Source: Idiomarina fontislapidosi | Lineage (GTDB): Bacteria; Pseudomonadota; Gammaproteobacteria; Enterobacterales; Alteromonadaceae | Length of the DNA: 64,000 nucleotides | Assembly: GCF_003226255.1 (NCBI RefSeq) | Contig: NZ_QJST01000002.1 | Coordinates: 310,001-374,000, forward strand | Reading direction: 5' to 3' | Shown here: positions 28,037 to 37,570 of the stretch, one piece after another | Layout: each line of letters starts with the position of its first letter | Numbering within the stretch: position 1 is the first letter of the stretch | Notes under the pieces: generated by a model | What the model was told of the DNA's origin: nothing | The model's input: only the letters and a program-made list of their open reading frames with translations | Database searches by the model: none | Translations under genes and position numbers: made by a program

Positions 28037-28561
28037 ATGGCAAGACGCATGATCAAAAAATGGATGCCGAATCATGAAAAAATTCGCCAGACACGCGCGC
28101 TAAAAGTATTTGGTTCGTTGTTGCATGATGCCAATTTATGGCATCTCAACCGCCGTTCGGCGTCTGGTGCATTTGCTATCGGTCTCTTCTGTGCGTTTAT
28201 TCCCGTTCCGTTTCAAATGCTACTTGCGGCCGCCGCCGCGATTCTCTTCCGCGTCAACTTGCCACTCTCGGTTGGTCTGGTCTGGGTTTCTAATCCCATT
28301 ACGATGCCGCCACTGTTTTATTTTTGCTATGAGGTGGGTCGCGCCGTTCTTTCTGCGCCCGCATACCCGTTTAATTTTGAATTAAGTTGGGACTGGTTGA
28401 TTTACAGCATCGAGACCATAGGGCCCGCGTTTTTGTTGGGCTGTTTTATTATGGGAACATTAGCAAGTTTGGTGAGCTATATTGCGATTCGAGTGATGTG
28501 GCGTATCTCGGTTGTACGCGCATGGGAAGCGCGCCAGCACCGAGATAACCGTAAAAACTAA
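28037..28561 (+). CDS. DUF2062 membrane protein
   Basis: A 174-residue protein of the DUF2062 family, unknown function. The conserved core is RSASGAFAIGLFCAFIPVPFQMLLAAAAAILFRVNLPLSVGLVWVSNPITMPPLFYFCYEVG, with hydrophobic segments at about 46-75 and 85-105, plus a C-terminal helix at about 128-158. The N-terminus is basic (MARRMIKKWMPNHEKIRQ). It is divergent from comEC, 48 bases away, and convergent with lolE, the two stop codons overlapping in CTAA at 28558-28561. Confidence 0.85.
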   Translation: MARRMIKKWMPNHEKIRQTRALKVFGSLLHDANLWHLNRRSASGAFAIGLFCAFIPVPFQMLLAAAAAILFRVNLPLSVGLVWVSNPITMPPLFYFCYEVGRAVLSAPAYPFNFELSWDWLIYSIETIGPAFLLGCFIMGTLASLVSYIAIRVMWRISVVRAWEARQHRDNRKN

Positions 28562-29793
28562 TGGTGCTCGTGTAGTGCTTGTGCTGGCTCGATTTGTGTA
28601 GCACGCCATGCCGGATACAGGGTAGCGACTGCACTCATTACAACCGCGACCGAAGACACCAGTACAACGTCAAACCAACGCCATTGCGAAGGCACTTCGC
28701 TGACGAAGTAAACGTCATCCGATAACACCTGAAAATGTAATAGGCGTTCGAACAGTAAAATAATATCGGGCAACGCCGACGCGAGCGCGATTCCCAAAAT
28801 ACTGCCCCAAACCGCTCCTTTTAAGCCACTTAATGTACCTTGCCAACAAAATGTTGCGACCACTCTACGATTATCCAGCCCCATGGTTTTAAGCATCGCA
28901 ATCTGCGGCCGCTTTTTTGTCACCGTCATCACTAACGTCGATACAATATTAAAACAGGCAACCGCCATCACCAGTACGAGCACCAAGTAAATGACTGTAC
29001 GAACGAGCTCAATATCACGATACAGATGACCTTGCGTGCGCATCCAGTGATCAACATAAACCAACTCGGGTAATTGATTACCAACCGAATTAGCGATTCG
29101 CGGCGCCTGAAATACATCGCTGACTTTTAGCTCAATGGCTGAAACACCCTGCTCTATCTCACCTATCAAACGTGCTGTATCCAGGCTGACATAGCCCATT
29201 TGATGGTCAAGCTCGCCGCCAAATTCAAATAAGCCAACAACCTTGAGCCCATGACGTTGCGGCGATCGAAACTGTTGACTACTTTGATCAGCAACTAATA
29301 ATTCAAGCGTATCACCCACTTCAACACCGTAGCTATTTGCGATGCCCTGCCCCAGTACGATGGTATTCGGTGTTTCCAGTGCACTCAGCGCGCCGCTACT
29401 AAAAAACTCGGTGACACTCGGGTGTGGACCTGCAGCAGCAATCCCCTCCAGCACAATTCCTTTAAACTGGTCGCCGGAGCGCAGCATCGCCGTCTGTTTG
29501 ATCACCGGATACGCCTCAATAACACGACTGTCCCTCTTGGCTATATCAACCATGCTTTGCCAGTTATCAAAAGTCCCTTCAACTTTAGTGAACGAAACAT
29601 GAGGCACTGCTTTGAGCAACTTTTGCTCTAACACATTTTGAAAACCGTTCATCATCGATAAGCTTGCGATCAACACAGCACATCCGAGTACAATACCGAC
29701 CGTGGAAGACGATGCGATAAAGGCGAACAGGCCTGAGCGGCTGCGGCGCTCTGAAAAGCGCTGAGCTAATTTAAAGGTCAGCATCGGCTTCAC
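28558..29793 (-). CDS. lolE: Lipoprotein-releasing ABC transporter permease LolE
   Basis: Permease subunit of the LolCDE complex, which extracts outer-membrane lipoproteins from the inner membrane for LolA. 411 residues with the MacB/FtsX-type topology: one helix at about 23-45, a large periplasmic domain, and three helices at about 270-295, 315-345 and 375-400. The start region LAQRFSERRSRSGLFAFIASSSTVGIVLG and the NGFQNVLEQKLLKAVPHVS stretch identify it. It is the third gene of lolC-lolD-lolE and overlaps lolD by 23 bases. Which paralogue is C or E is taken from order and similarity. Confidence 0.93.
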   Translation of the reverse strand: MKPMLTFKLAQRFSERRSRSGLFAFIASSSTVGIVLGCAVLIASLSMMNGFQNVLEQKLLKAVPHVSFTKVEGTFDNWQSMVDIAKRDSRVIEAYPVIKQTAMLRSGDQFKGIVLEGIAAAGPHPSVTEFFSSGALSALETPNTIVLGQGIANSYGVEVGDTLELLVADQSSQQFRSPQRHGLKVVGLFEFGGELDHQMGYVSLDTARLIGEIEQGVSAIELKVSDVFQAPRIANSVGNQLPELVYVDHWMRTQGHLYRDIELVRTVIYLVLVLVMAVACFNIVSTLVMTVTKKRPQIAMLKTMGLDNRRVVATFCWQGTLSGLKGAVWGSILGIALASALPDIILLFERLLHFQVLSDDVYFVSEVPSQWRWFDVVLVSSVAVVMSAVATLYPAWRATQIEPAQALHEHH

Positions 29794-30472
29794 CCGCAGC
29801 AGCTAACGTGCCGTTGTGCAATCGGTATACAGCACCAATGCGTTTAGCGAGCGCCATATCGTGAGTGACAATAATAAACGCGGTGCCAAACTCCTTGTTC
29901 ATTTCCAGAATAAGCTCAAATACCGACTCGGCGGTTTTACCATCCAAGTTCCCGGTAGGCTCATCGGCGACCACTAACTTGGGTTTATTAGCAAACGCAC
30001 GTGCAATCGCCACGCGCTGGCGTTCGCCGCCTGATAGTTGCGCGGGTCGGTGATGCATCCGCTCCGTCAAACCAACACGTTCTAGCAAAGCGCTAGCACG
30101 TTGCGTGGCTTCATGCTCAGATGCACCCGCGATCCGCAGCGGCATTGCAACATTTTCGACCGCATCAAACTCGGGCAACAAATGATGGAACTGGTAGACA
30201 AAACCAATATTTTGGTTACGTAACTGTGCCTTCTGAGAACCGTTAAGCCGAGTCAACGCAACATCCTCAAATAGCACCTCGCCCGCAGACGGCGTATCAA
30301 GACCAGCTAATATGTGCAATAACGTACTTTTACCCGAACCTGAGCTGCCGACAATAGCCATTAGCTGTCCTTTTGTAACGGTCAGGTTAACGTTATTAAG
30401 CACTGTCACCTGATTATCACCGTCACGAAAAGTTTTACTTACATCGTGTGCTTGAATTAATTCGTTAGTCAT
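29771..30472 (-). CDS. lolD: Lipoprotein-releasing ABC transporter ATPase LolD
   Basis: Cytoplasmic ATPase of LolCDE. With start MTNELIQAHDVSKTFRDGDN (ATG 30472) it has 233 residues, the family size; the frame is open to 30586 but that part lies in lolC. Walker A is AIVGSSGSGKSTLLHILAGLD near residue 38, the signature is LSGGERQRVAIARAFANKP near 145 and Walker B is LVVADEPTGNLD. The segment NIGFVYQFHHLLPEFDAVENV is typical for LolD. The start overlaps the lolC stop by eight bases. Confidence 0.96.
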   Translation of the reverse strand: MTNELIQAHDVSKTFRDGDNQVTVLNNVNLTVTKGQLMAIVGSSGSGKSTLLHILAGLDTPSAGEVLFEDVALTRLNGSQKAQLRNQNIGFVYQFHHLLPEFDAVENVAMPLRIAGASEHEATQRASALLERVGLTERMHHRPAQLSGGERQRVAIARAFANKPKLVVADEPTGNLDGKTAESVFELILEMNKEFGTAFIIVTHDMALAKRIGAVYRLHNGTLAAAGEADADL

Positions 30473-31730
30473 ATCGTAACGCCTCAGAGGGTTCTGTTTG
30501 GGCTGCTTTGGCCGCAGGGTAGAAAGCGGCAACCAGAGTGAGGACAAGTGCAATAACAGCAATGAAAAACACTTGTGTCCACTCAAACTGCACGGGCAGT
30601 CGTTGCCCTAAGCCAGCCACAAAGTGAGTGCCTAGCGCGCCTAAAATCGGGTTGATAAATGTCGCTGTTAATACACCAAGTACCGTACCTATCAATGTCC
30701 CTACTACGCCGATGTAGCAACCTTGGATAAGAAAAATCCACCGTACTTGTGCTTGAGTCAGTCCGATAGTTTGTAGAATGGCGATATCGTGTCGCTTATC
30801 GTCGATGACCATGGCGAGCGCCGATAGCGTATTAAACGCCGCTACCGCAATAATCAGTGCAAGCATCAGCCACATCATGCGCTTTTCCATCCCCACCGCA
30901 TCAAATAGCTGGCCGTAGCGTTGACGCCAGTCGGTCACTTCAAACTCACTATTTGAACGGATAAATGATGCTATTTGTGGTGCGTTAAAAGCATCTGTGA
31001 GTTGTACCTGCAGATGATTTTGTGCAGCGGTTGGGTTTCGAATAAGACGTGCCACATCATTAATATGAGCCACGGCAAGGTGCTTATCTAAGTCGGATTG
31101 CATCGCAAACACACCAACTAAGCGAAATGTGCGTTGTGATGGCAACATTCCCAGCGGGCTATAAACCGCACCTTTTGAAGAAACAATGCGGACACGATCA
31201 CCGATACCAAGCTGTAACTGATTTGCCAATGTTTGACCGAGGATAATGTTGTATTCACCCTCCCGTAACGACGACCATTGGCCAGCGATTAACGCCTGTT
31301 TGAGCGCAGGTGGAATCGCTTGTTTGCCAGGTCGAGACGTATCAAAACCTTGCAGGTTGACCACGGCGAGGTGACCAGGCACTTGAACCAAGGCTTCGGT
31401 TGATACATACGGTGATATCGACTGAACCTGCTCCGCGGGGCGCTGAGCCAATAGCTCGGGCAACTGAGTTTGCACCTGCGTCCCTTGCACTTGAATATGA
31501 GGCACACCACCTAGAATGCGTTGTTTCAGTTCACCCTCGAACCCGTTCATAACCGACATCACCACAATGAGCGCCATTACACCGACAGCGATTCCGCCTA
31601 ATGCAAAGCGTTGGATAAAACGAGTAAACGCAGAGTACGCTTTTGTTCTGCTGTATCTCAACGCAATAGATAATGTAATTGACCGCAAACGATGCCCTTG
31701 AAATGATGGTTGCTTATTAGAAAAGCTCAA
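30465..31730 (-). CDS. lolC: Lipoprotein-releasing ABC transporter permease LolC
   Basis: Second permease of LolCDE, 421 residues. A membrane helix at about 43-67 follows SIALRYSRTKAYSAFTRFIQRFALGGIAVGV, then the periplasmic domain starting NGFEGELKQRILGGVPHIQVQ, and three C-terminal helices at about 280-305, 325-355 and 385-410. In E. coli, LolC contacts LolA through a periplasmic hook, and LolE binds lipoprotein. First gene of the operon, 43 bases from the divergent PilZ-like gene. The annotated start gives a slightly extended N-terminus. Confidence 0.93.
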   Translation of the reverse strand: MSFSNKQPSFQGHRLRSITLSIALRYSRTKAYSAFTRFIQRFALGGIAVGVMALIVVMSVMNGFEGELKQRILGGVPHIQVQGTQVQTQLPELLAQRPAEQVQSISPYVSTEALVQVPGHLAVVNLQGFDTSRPGKQAIPPALKQALIAGQWSSLREGEYNIILGQTLANQLQLGIGDRVRIVSSKGAVYSPLGMLPSQRTFRLVGVFAMQSDLDKHLAVAHINDVARLIRNPTAAQNHLQVQLTDAFNAPQIASFIRSNSEFEVTDWRQRYGQLFDAVGMEKRMMWLMLALIIAVAAFNTLSALAMVIDDKRHDIAILQTIGLTQAQVRWIFLIQGCYIGVVGTLIGTVLGVLTATFINPILGALGTHFVAGLGQRLPVQFEWTQVFFIAVIALVLTLVAAFYPAAKAAQTEPSEALRYD

Positions 31731-31773
31731 GGATAATGAGTTGTTAGCAGCCTGACAACTTTGCGAGAGAAAA

Positions 31774-32388
31774 ATGCAGCCGAATCAGTCCATTAATCTG
31801 CGTCCTATTGGTGAGTATTTTACCGTAGCAGATAACATACCTGCACAGCTTAACCCTGTATCCGCTGACCACGTGCCCTCAGAAGATGCATTACAAGCGG
31901 AGATACCCGAGCTGTTTAAACTCTGTTCAGAACTTGCAGGCAGCGACCAATCCGCACTCCAGCGAGTGCGTTCAGAAAACCCCAATTCACCCGCGTTAGT
32001 CGATGCACTCGCGCTTATCAACAAGCGCATGGGCATGATGCTAGGCTATGTACTGAGTCAAACCCATGATGACGATTATGCTTTGACTGCACACGAGTTT
32101 GGTGGTGGTGGCTTTCGCGTTAAAACCGGTACTGCATTTAATGTAGGTGATAAATTCCAAGCCAACTTAATCTTTCGCGAAGAGTCGTTAGCGGTTTATT
32201 GCTATGCCGAATGCACTGAGTGCGAACCCGCCGATGAAAATCGCTTCGAAGCAACATTCCAATTTATCCAGATACGTGAACAAGATCACGAACATGTGAT
32301 ACGCCACAGTTTGCATAGCCAAACGCGTCACCTTAAGGCGCGAGCGGAGCAGCGCAAACAATCAGATAAGCCAGAAAACTCCGAGTGA
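31774..32388 (+). CDS. PilZ-domain-like protein
   Basis: A 204-residue soluble protein that looks like a PilZ-domain protein, a c-di-GMP receptor family. The segment YALTAHEFGGGGFRVKTGTAFNVGDKFQANLIF (about 102-134) resembles the PilZ core, where (D/N)xSxxG is replaced by HEFGGGG. I cannot place a clear RxxxR c-di-GMP motif, so binding is uncertain. The N-terminal 90 residues are acidic and probably helical; the C-terminus is Lys/Arg/Gln rich. It lies between lolC (divergent) and mfd (66 bases downstream). Other c-di-GMP proteins are encoded at 59970-63076. Confidence 0.6.
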   Translation: MQPNQSINLRPIGEYFTVADNIPAQLNPVSADHVPSEDALQAEIPELFKLCSELAGSDQSALQRVRSENPNSPALVDALALINKRMGMMLGYVLSQTHDDDYALTAHEFGGGGFRVKTGTAFNVGDKFQANLIFREESLAVYCYAECTECEPADENRFEATFQFIQIREQDHEHVIRHSLHSQTRHLKARAEQRKQSDKPENSE

Positions 32389-32389
32389 T

Positions 32390-32410
32390 AACATCCAAAT
32401 CACGGATGTT
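32390..32410 (+). terminator. Weak hairpin between the PilZ-like gene and mfd
   Basis: Perfect 7-base arms AACATCC (32390-32396) and GGATGTT (32404-32410) with a 7-base loop, followed by TTC. It starts two bases after the PilZ-like stop codon and covers the -35 position of the TATAAT at 32416-32421, so it may be a weak terminator or an operator. Confidence 0.35.
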
Positions 32411-32415
32411 TTCAG

Positions 32416-32421
32416 TATAAT
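32416..32421 (+). promoter_or_regulatory. Possible -10 element of mfd
   Basis: Perfect TATAAT 34 bases before the mfd ATG. No recognisable -35 at 16-18 bases upstream. Confidence 0.35.
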
Positions 32422-32454
32422 GCAGCACAGAATTGCAGTTAACGTTAGGTAGTC

Positions 32455-35400
32455 ATGACTAAAGTTTCGGTTTTTAATCCACCCTTTTCAGATTCAGCCC
32501 AGAAGGACATTACCTGGACTGAGTTAAATGGGAGTTCTCCCGCACTGGCGCTCGCAAAAGTCATCGACCGTACGCCGGGGCGCGTACTTGTAGTCACCGC
32601 AGATGCGAATCAAGCGCACCGCTTGGAACAGGAAGTACGCTACTTTGCTGGCGAAAATACCGAGTATCATGACGATATAACGGTGTTTCCCGATTGGGAA
32701 ACCTTGCCCTACGACACTTTTTCGCCGCATCAAGACATTATTTCTGAACGCTTGAGTGTACTCGCACGGCTACCTCAAGCTCGACGTGGTGCGCTGATTG
32801 TAAGCTTAAACACGTTGCTACAGCGTATCGCGCCAGTTGAATTTGTGCAGAGCCAATCACTTGATCTTAACGTGGGTCAAAAACTGGATGCTCTGGCACT
32901 CCGTGAACAGCTTGAACGCAATGGCTATCGCGCTGTGGAGCAAGTCATGGAACACGGCGAATTTAGCAGTCGCGGTTCAATTCTGGATTTGTTCCCAATG
33001 GGCAGCGAGTCGCCTTTCCGAGTTGATTTTTTTGATGATGAAATCGACAGTATTCGACCGTTCGACCCAGAAACACAGCGTTCACTCGAGCCTGTCGACT
33101 CGGTAAAATTATTGCCTGCACATGAATTTCCACTGACAAAAGCAGGCATAGAACACTTTCGGTCAGCGTTCCGAGAGCGATTTGAAATAAGCCACGAGCG
33201 CGAGTCGCTGTATCAACAAGTCAGCAAGGGTAAAGCGCCAGGCGGCATCGAGTATTATTTACCGCTGTTTTTTGAGCAGACAGCAACACTTTTTGACTAC
33301 TTGCCCGACGATGCACTTTTGGTGACCTTTGGCGATATTCAAGGGACACTCGAAAAGCTCTGGACCGATATCAACCATCGTTATGAGCAACGCCGTCACG
33401 ACCAGCAAAAACCGTTATTACATCCGAACGACGTTTTTATGCTCGCCGAGCAAGTCCATAGCCGATTTAAACAAATGCGTCGTATCCGCGCTGCAGTGCC
33501 GGCCGGAAAGCCCACCCCAGGTGCGGTAACATTTGATACAGCAGCAGTCACCGATATCGCAGCAGAACATCAAAATAAGCAACCGTTTGCTAAGCTCAAG
33601 CAGCTCATCGAAGGCGCGATTAACCGCCAACAACGTCTGTTATTTATGACTGAATCAGCGGGTCGCAAAGAGGCTCTGCACGACATTCTTGGCCGCATCG
33701 GCTACCCAGCCCCAAGTGTCACGCACTTTCGCGATTTCGAACAGTCGGATGAACCGTTAGCCATTACGGTCGGCCCTATCATTAACTCTGTACTTCTGGG
33801 CTCAGAAAATATTTATCTGATTACCGAAACCGAGCTTATGGGCAACCGCGTCTCACAGCGCCGCCGTCGAGAGCAAAAGCCGACACAAAGCTCAGATGCG
33901 CTGATTCGTAATTTAGCCGAGCTAAAGATCGGACAACCTGTGGTGCATATCGACCATGGTGTAGGTCGCTACCAAGGTTTAACAACCCTCGATGCAGGTA
34001 ACGTGACGACCGAATTCGTTACCATCGAATATGCACAGCAATCAAAACTCTATGTGCCCGTCGCCAGCCTCGACGTGTTAAGTCGTTATAGCGGTGGTGA
34101 AGAAAATCACGCCCCACTACACAAGTTAGGCAACGACAGCTGGGAGAAAGCCAAAAAACGCGCCGCAGAAAAAATTCGTGACGTGGCAGCTGAGTTACTT
34201 GATGTGTACGCCAAACGAGCGTCAAACGAGGGCTACGGCTTCAACATCGACCACGATGATTATCAGCGATTTGCAGATGGTTTCCCATTTGAAGAAACCA
34301 CTGACCAGCTCAATGCGATCAATGCCGTCGTGCAGGATATGGGCGCACCACAGCCGATGGATCGCCTAGTTTGCGGTGATGTTGGATTTGGTAAAACTGA
34401 AGTGGCGATGCGCGCGGCCTTTATCGCAGTTAACGATAACCGTCAGGTCATGGTATTGGTGCCTACCACGCTATTGGCGCAGCAGCACTACGAAAACTTT
34501 AAGGACCGATTCGCCGATTGGCCGGTCCGTATTGAAGTGCTTTCACGCTTTAAAACACCGAAACAGTCAAAACAAATTATTGCCGATACCGAAGACGGTA
34601 AAGTGGATATCCTGATTGGTACACACAAACTGTTGCAAGGTGATATTAAGCCAAAAGCACTCGGTTTACTGATTGTTGATGAAGAGCACCGCTTCGGTGT
34701 GCGCCAAAAAGAAGCGATCAAGCGACTGCGTGCGAATGTGGATATCTTAACGCTGACTGCAACACCGATACCGCGAACACTCAACATGGCAATGAACAGT
34801 ATTCGCGACCTTTCGATTATTGCAACACCTCCGGCGCGGCGGCTTGCTGTAAAGACCTTTGTCAGAGAACATGATAGTGCCACCATCCGTGAGGCTATTT
34901 TGCGGGAAACTTTGCGTGGTGGTCAGGTCTATTTCCTGCACAATAATGTCGATACCATCGAAAAGACCGCACGCGATATTGAAGCGCTTGTGCCCGAAGC
35001 GAGTGTTACCGTCGCGCATGGGCAAATGCGGGAACGTGACCTTGAGCGGATCATGAGTGATTTCTATCACCAGCGCTTTAATGTATTGGTGTGTACGACC
35101 ATCATCGAAACCGGTATTGATGTGCCGAGTGCCAACACCATTATTATTGATCGTGCTGACCACTTGGGCTTAGCTCAGTTGCATCAACTCCGGGGACGCG
35201 TCGGTCGCTCTCATCATCAAGCCTACGCCTATCTTTTAACCCCGCACCCTAAGCGCATGACCAAAGATGCCCTGAAACGTCTTGAAGCCATTTCGCAATT
35301 AGAGGATCTGGGTGCAGGCTTTATGCTCGCGACCCACGATCTTGAAATTCGAGGCGCGGGCGAATTACTGGGCGATGATCAAAGTGGTCAAATTGAGACT

Positions 35401-35934
35401 ATCGGTTTCACTCTCTACACCGATATGCTTGAACAGGCTGTCGAGTCACTTAAAAGCGGCAAAGAACCAACACTTGAGGGCTTAACACGCAGTCGCGCTG
35501 AAATTGATTTACGGATCCCGGCACTTCTGCCGGACGATTATATTGCAGACGTCAATACCCGCTTGAACCTCTATAAGCGCATCGCGAGCTGCAATAACGA
35601 TGAGCAACTTGAAGACATCCAAGTTGAATTAATCGACCGCTTTGGTTTATTACCTGATGCGAGCAAAAACCTCGTTGCGCAGACCCGCATTCGTAACCAT
35701 GCTGAAGCGTTAGGAATCCGTAAAATCGATATGGGTAACCAAGGTGGTACGATAGAGTTCAGTGAGACGCCCAAGGTGAAGCCTGAAACAATTATTGGGC
35801 TGATTCAAAAGCGTCCTCAAAATTACCGCCTTGAGGGGCCGACTAAGCTCAAGATAAGTCAATCGGTCGAGGATACTCAAAGTCGCTTAAAACTGATACA
35901 GTCACTATTAGAAGAGCTCGCCAGTGATGCATAG
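32455..35934 (+). CDS. mfd: Transcription-repair coupling factor
   Basis: DNA translocase that removes RNA polymerase stalled at lesions and recruits UvrA. 1159 residues, close to E. coli Mfd (1148). The N-terminal UvrB-like module includes FPDWETLPYDTFSPHQDIISERL near residue 80. The RNA-polymerase interaction domain is near 480-580 (LKIGQPVVHIDHGVGRYQGL). Helicase motifs are DVGFGKTEVAMRA with Walker lysine K647, DEEHRFG (from Asp742), TATPIPRTLNMAM and, in the second RecA domain, TTIIETGIDVPSANT and QLRGRVGRS. The C-terminal autoinhibitory TRCF domain follows. Followed by csiV. Confidence 0.98.
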   Translation: MTKVSVFNPPFSDSAQKDITWTELNGSSPALALAKVIDRTPGRVLVVTADANQAHRLEQEVRYFAGENTEYHDDITVFPDWETLPYDTFSPHQDIISERLSVLARLPQARRGALIVSLNTLLQRIAPVEFVQSQSLDLNVGQKLDALALREQLERNGYRAVEQVMEHGEFSSRGSILDLFPMGSESPFRVDFFDDEIDSIRPFDPETQRSLEPVDSVKLLPAHEFPLTKAGIEHFRSAFRERFEISHERESLYQQVSKGKAPGGIEYYLPLFFEQTATLFDYLPDDALLVTFGDIQGTLEKLWTDINHRYEQRRHDQQKPLLHPNDVFMLAEQVHSRFKQMRRIRAAVPAGKPTPGAVTFDTAAVTDIAAEHQNKQPFAKLKQLIEGAINRQQRLLFMTESAGRKEALHDILGRIGYPAPSVTHFRDFEQSDEPLAITVGPIINSVLLGSENIYLITETELMGNRVSQRRRREQKPTQSSDALIRNLAELKIGQPVVHIDHGVGRYQGLTTLDAGNVTTEFVTIEYAQQSKLYVPVASLDVLSRYSGGEENHAPLHKLGNDSWEKAKKRAAEKIRDVAAELLDVYAKRASNEGYGFNIDHDDYQRFADGFPFEETTDQLNAINAVVQDMGAPQPMDRLVCGDVGFGKTEVAMRAAFIAVNDNRQVMVLVPTTLLAQQHYENFKDRFADWPVRIEVLSRFKTPKQSKQIIADTEDGKVDILIGTHKLLQGDIKPKALGLLIVDEEHRFGVRQKEAIKRLRANVDILTLTATPIPRTLNMAMNSIRDLSIIATPPARRLAVKTFVREHDSATIREAILRETLRGGQVYFLHNNVDTIEKTARDIEALVPEASVTVAHGQMRERDLERIMSDFYHQRFNVLVCTTIIETGIDVPSANTIIIDRADHLGLAQLHQLRGRVGRSHHQAYAYLLTPHPKRMTKDALKRLEAISQLEDLGAGFMLATHDLEIRGAGELLGDDQSGQIETIGFTLYTDMLEQAVESLKSGKEPTLEGLTRSRAEIDLRIPALLPDDYIADVNTRLNLYKRIASCNNDEQLEDIQVELIDRFGLLPDASKNLVAQTRIRNHAEALGIRKIDMGNQGGTIEFSETPKVKPETIIGLIQKRPQNYRLEGPTKLKISQSVEDTQSRLKLIQSLLEELASDA

Positions 35935-35950
35935 ATTTGGGGAAAACAAC

Positions 35951-37057
35951 ATGAAGATCAAGGGATTAGTTGTTGGTTTGTTGACAGCTTGTTGCGTTAT
36001 GGTATTACCCAACGCGCAAGCTCAACAGGATCCCGAATATTGGCGCTGGTTTGAAGTTGAGGTGTTGTTATTTAAACACACCGTGAGCCAAGATATTAGT
36101 GAACGCTTTCCGCTCAAAGTAGAGGCGATAAACACCGCCAACGCCACTGATCTCATCGCACCGATAGTCAACCAAGATTTCCACAGTTTGCGTGATAACT
36201 TACCGCTGTGCGAACTCAGCGAGAATGACTGGCAATGGGGTGATTTGCCATGTCGCTACGAAGATGAGCATTTAACAGTTGGTATTAACGGGAGTCCTTT
36301 TAATCGACCGAGCAAATTGGCTCAGTTAGAACAATTACCCGTGCATTTTGCAGACGATGCAAAAGATATCGAAACAGCGCGTCACCCCTTTTTAGTGCCC
36401 AATGATCATTGGGTGTTAGATGAGACCGAGCAAGCATTGGAGCAGCGAGGTTTAGCTGAACCACTGTTGCACCTCGCTTGGCGTCAACCAGTGTTTGGCC
36501 GTGACGATGACTATAAATTTCGCCTTTACGGTGGCCGCAACTTTGCCGAGCGCTATCAATTTAATGGCTTTATGAAGCCTCAAGAGGGTCTCCATTTAGC
36601 GCCCCGTGAACAGCAACTCGAAGCCGATCCGCTGACGCGACGTATGCAAAATATTGATGAGCTGTTCGCAATCTTGAACAAAGGCGACTATCGCTTTGGT
36701 ACAAACGAGGGTGGTCAACCGCTGGCTCCAATGCAGCCTGATGCCTCGGATACACCCGTATGGGAACTCGATGGCACATTACATATTTTCTTAGTGGGTA
36801 ACTACTTGCATATCAAAGGCGATTTTAACCTGCGTGAAGAAGCGCTCGTCGCGCCGCCTCGAGGCGAACTATCGGCACAGGCATCCGATATGCTGGCGTC
36901 CTCATTGACACAAATTGAGGGACAACGCTTTTTAAGAAGCTACCGGTTTGATCAGCTACGACGCGTAATTAGTCATGAGACGCACTACTTTGATCACCCA
37001 AAATTAGGTATGATTGTGCAAATTCGTCGTACTGATTTATCTGCACGGCGCTACTAA
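35951..37057 (+). CDS. csiV: CsiV-family periplasmic protein
   Basis: A 368-residue exported protein similar to CsiV of Vibrio cholerae, a peptidoglycan-binding protein needed for PBP1A function through LpoA. The start MKIKGLVVGLLTACCVMVLPNAQAQ (ATG 35951, preceded by GGGGAAAA) gives a clean signal peptide with cleavage after AQA. The mature start WRWFEVEVLLFKHT is the family hallmark; the C-terminal part LDGTLHIFLVGNYLHIKGDFNL and the end HPKLGMIVQIRR also fit. The location directly after mfd agrees, as I recall, with the vibrio arrangement. Peptidoglycan binding is inferred from the family. Confidence 0.8.
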   Translation: MKIKGLVVGLLTACCVMVLPNAQAQQDPEYWRWFEVEVLLFKHTVSQDISERFPLKVEAINTANATDLIAPIVNQDFHSLRDNLPLCELSENDWQWGDLPCRYEDEHLTVGINGSPFNRPSKLAQLEQLPVHFADDAKDIETARHPFLVPNDHWVLDETEQALEQRGLAEPLLHLAWRQPVFGRDDDYKFRLYGGRNFAERYQFNGFMKPQEGLHLAPREQQLEADPLTRRMQNIDELFAILNKGDYRFGTNEGGQPLAPMQPDASDTPVWELDGTLHIFLVGNYLHIKGDFNLREEALVAPPRGELSAQASDMLASSLTQIEGQRFLRSYRFDQLRRVISHETHYFDHPKLGMIVQIRRTDLSARRY

Positions 37058-37084
37058 AACTCTAATCAGCTACTAGGAGTGACA

Positions 37085-37570
37085 ATGGAAAAGTATGAAG
37101 AACTTTTACTCGCATTACGTAAAGTCATTCGCGCCATTGATCTGCACTCCAAACAGCTTAATAAATACTCAGGATTAACTGCCCCACAACTGCTCATACT
37201 GCGTGAAATTGTTGCACGCGACGGTATTACCGCCAGTGAAGTTGCGCAAAACATTACATTAAGCCCGGCGACAGTCTCGAATGTCATCGAGCGTATGGAG
37301 CATCGCGGTCTCATTTATCGCCGTCGAAGCAATACCGACAAGCGTCGCGTTCTGATGTATATCACCGAGCAAGGTCAGTCACTGTTAGCACAGGCTCCGC
37401 AGCCCTTGCAGGAAGATTTCATCGAGAAGTTTCAAGCGCTTGATGAGTGGGAACAATCCTTGCTGCTTTCATCGATGCAGCGGATTGCCACCATGATGGA
37501 CGCTGAAAGGCTTGATGCGGCACCGGTGTTGGAGGTTGGCAGTTACCACAAAATGGACAAGCACTCATGA
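37085..37570 (+). CDS. MarR-family transcriptional regulator
   Basis: A winged-helix dimeric repressor of about 161 residues. Start ATG 37085 follows AGGAG at five bases; the frame also has a GTG two codons earlier. The DNA-binding region is LILREIVARDGITASEVAQNITLSPATVSNVIERMEHRGLIYRRRSNTDKRRVLMYIT, with the recognition helix around SPATVSNVIERM. Ligand unknown. The stop codon overlaps the ATG of the secreted nuclease gene (ATGA), so regulator and nuclease are translationally coupled. It may regulate its own operon; no palindrome was found in the short 27-base gap upstream. Confidence 0.9.
   Translation: MEKYEELLLALRKVIRAIDLHSKQLNKYSGLTAPQLLILREIVARDGITASEVAQNITLSPATVSNVIERMEHRGLIYRRRSNTDKRRVLMYITEQGQSLLAQAPQPLQEDFIEKFQALDEWEQSLLLSSMQRIATMMDAERLDAAPVLEVGSYHKMDKHS

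Noticed and set aside
30473-30586. Extended lolD reading frame starting at 30586
   Set aside because: It lies within the 3' end of lolC in another frame; the ATG at 30472 gives the standard LolD N-terminus.
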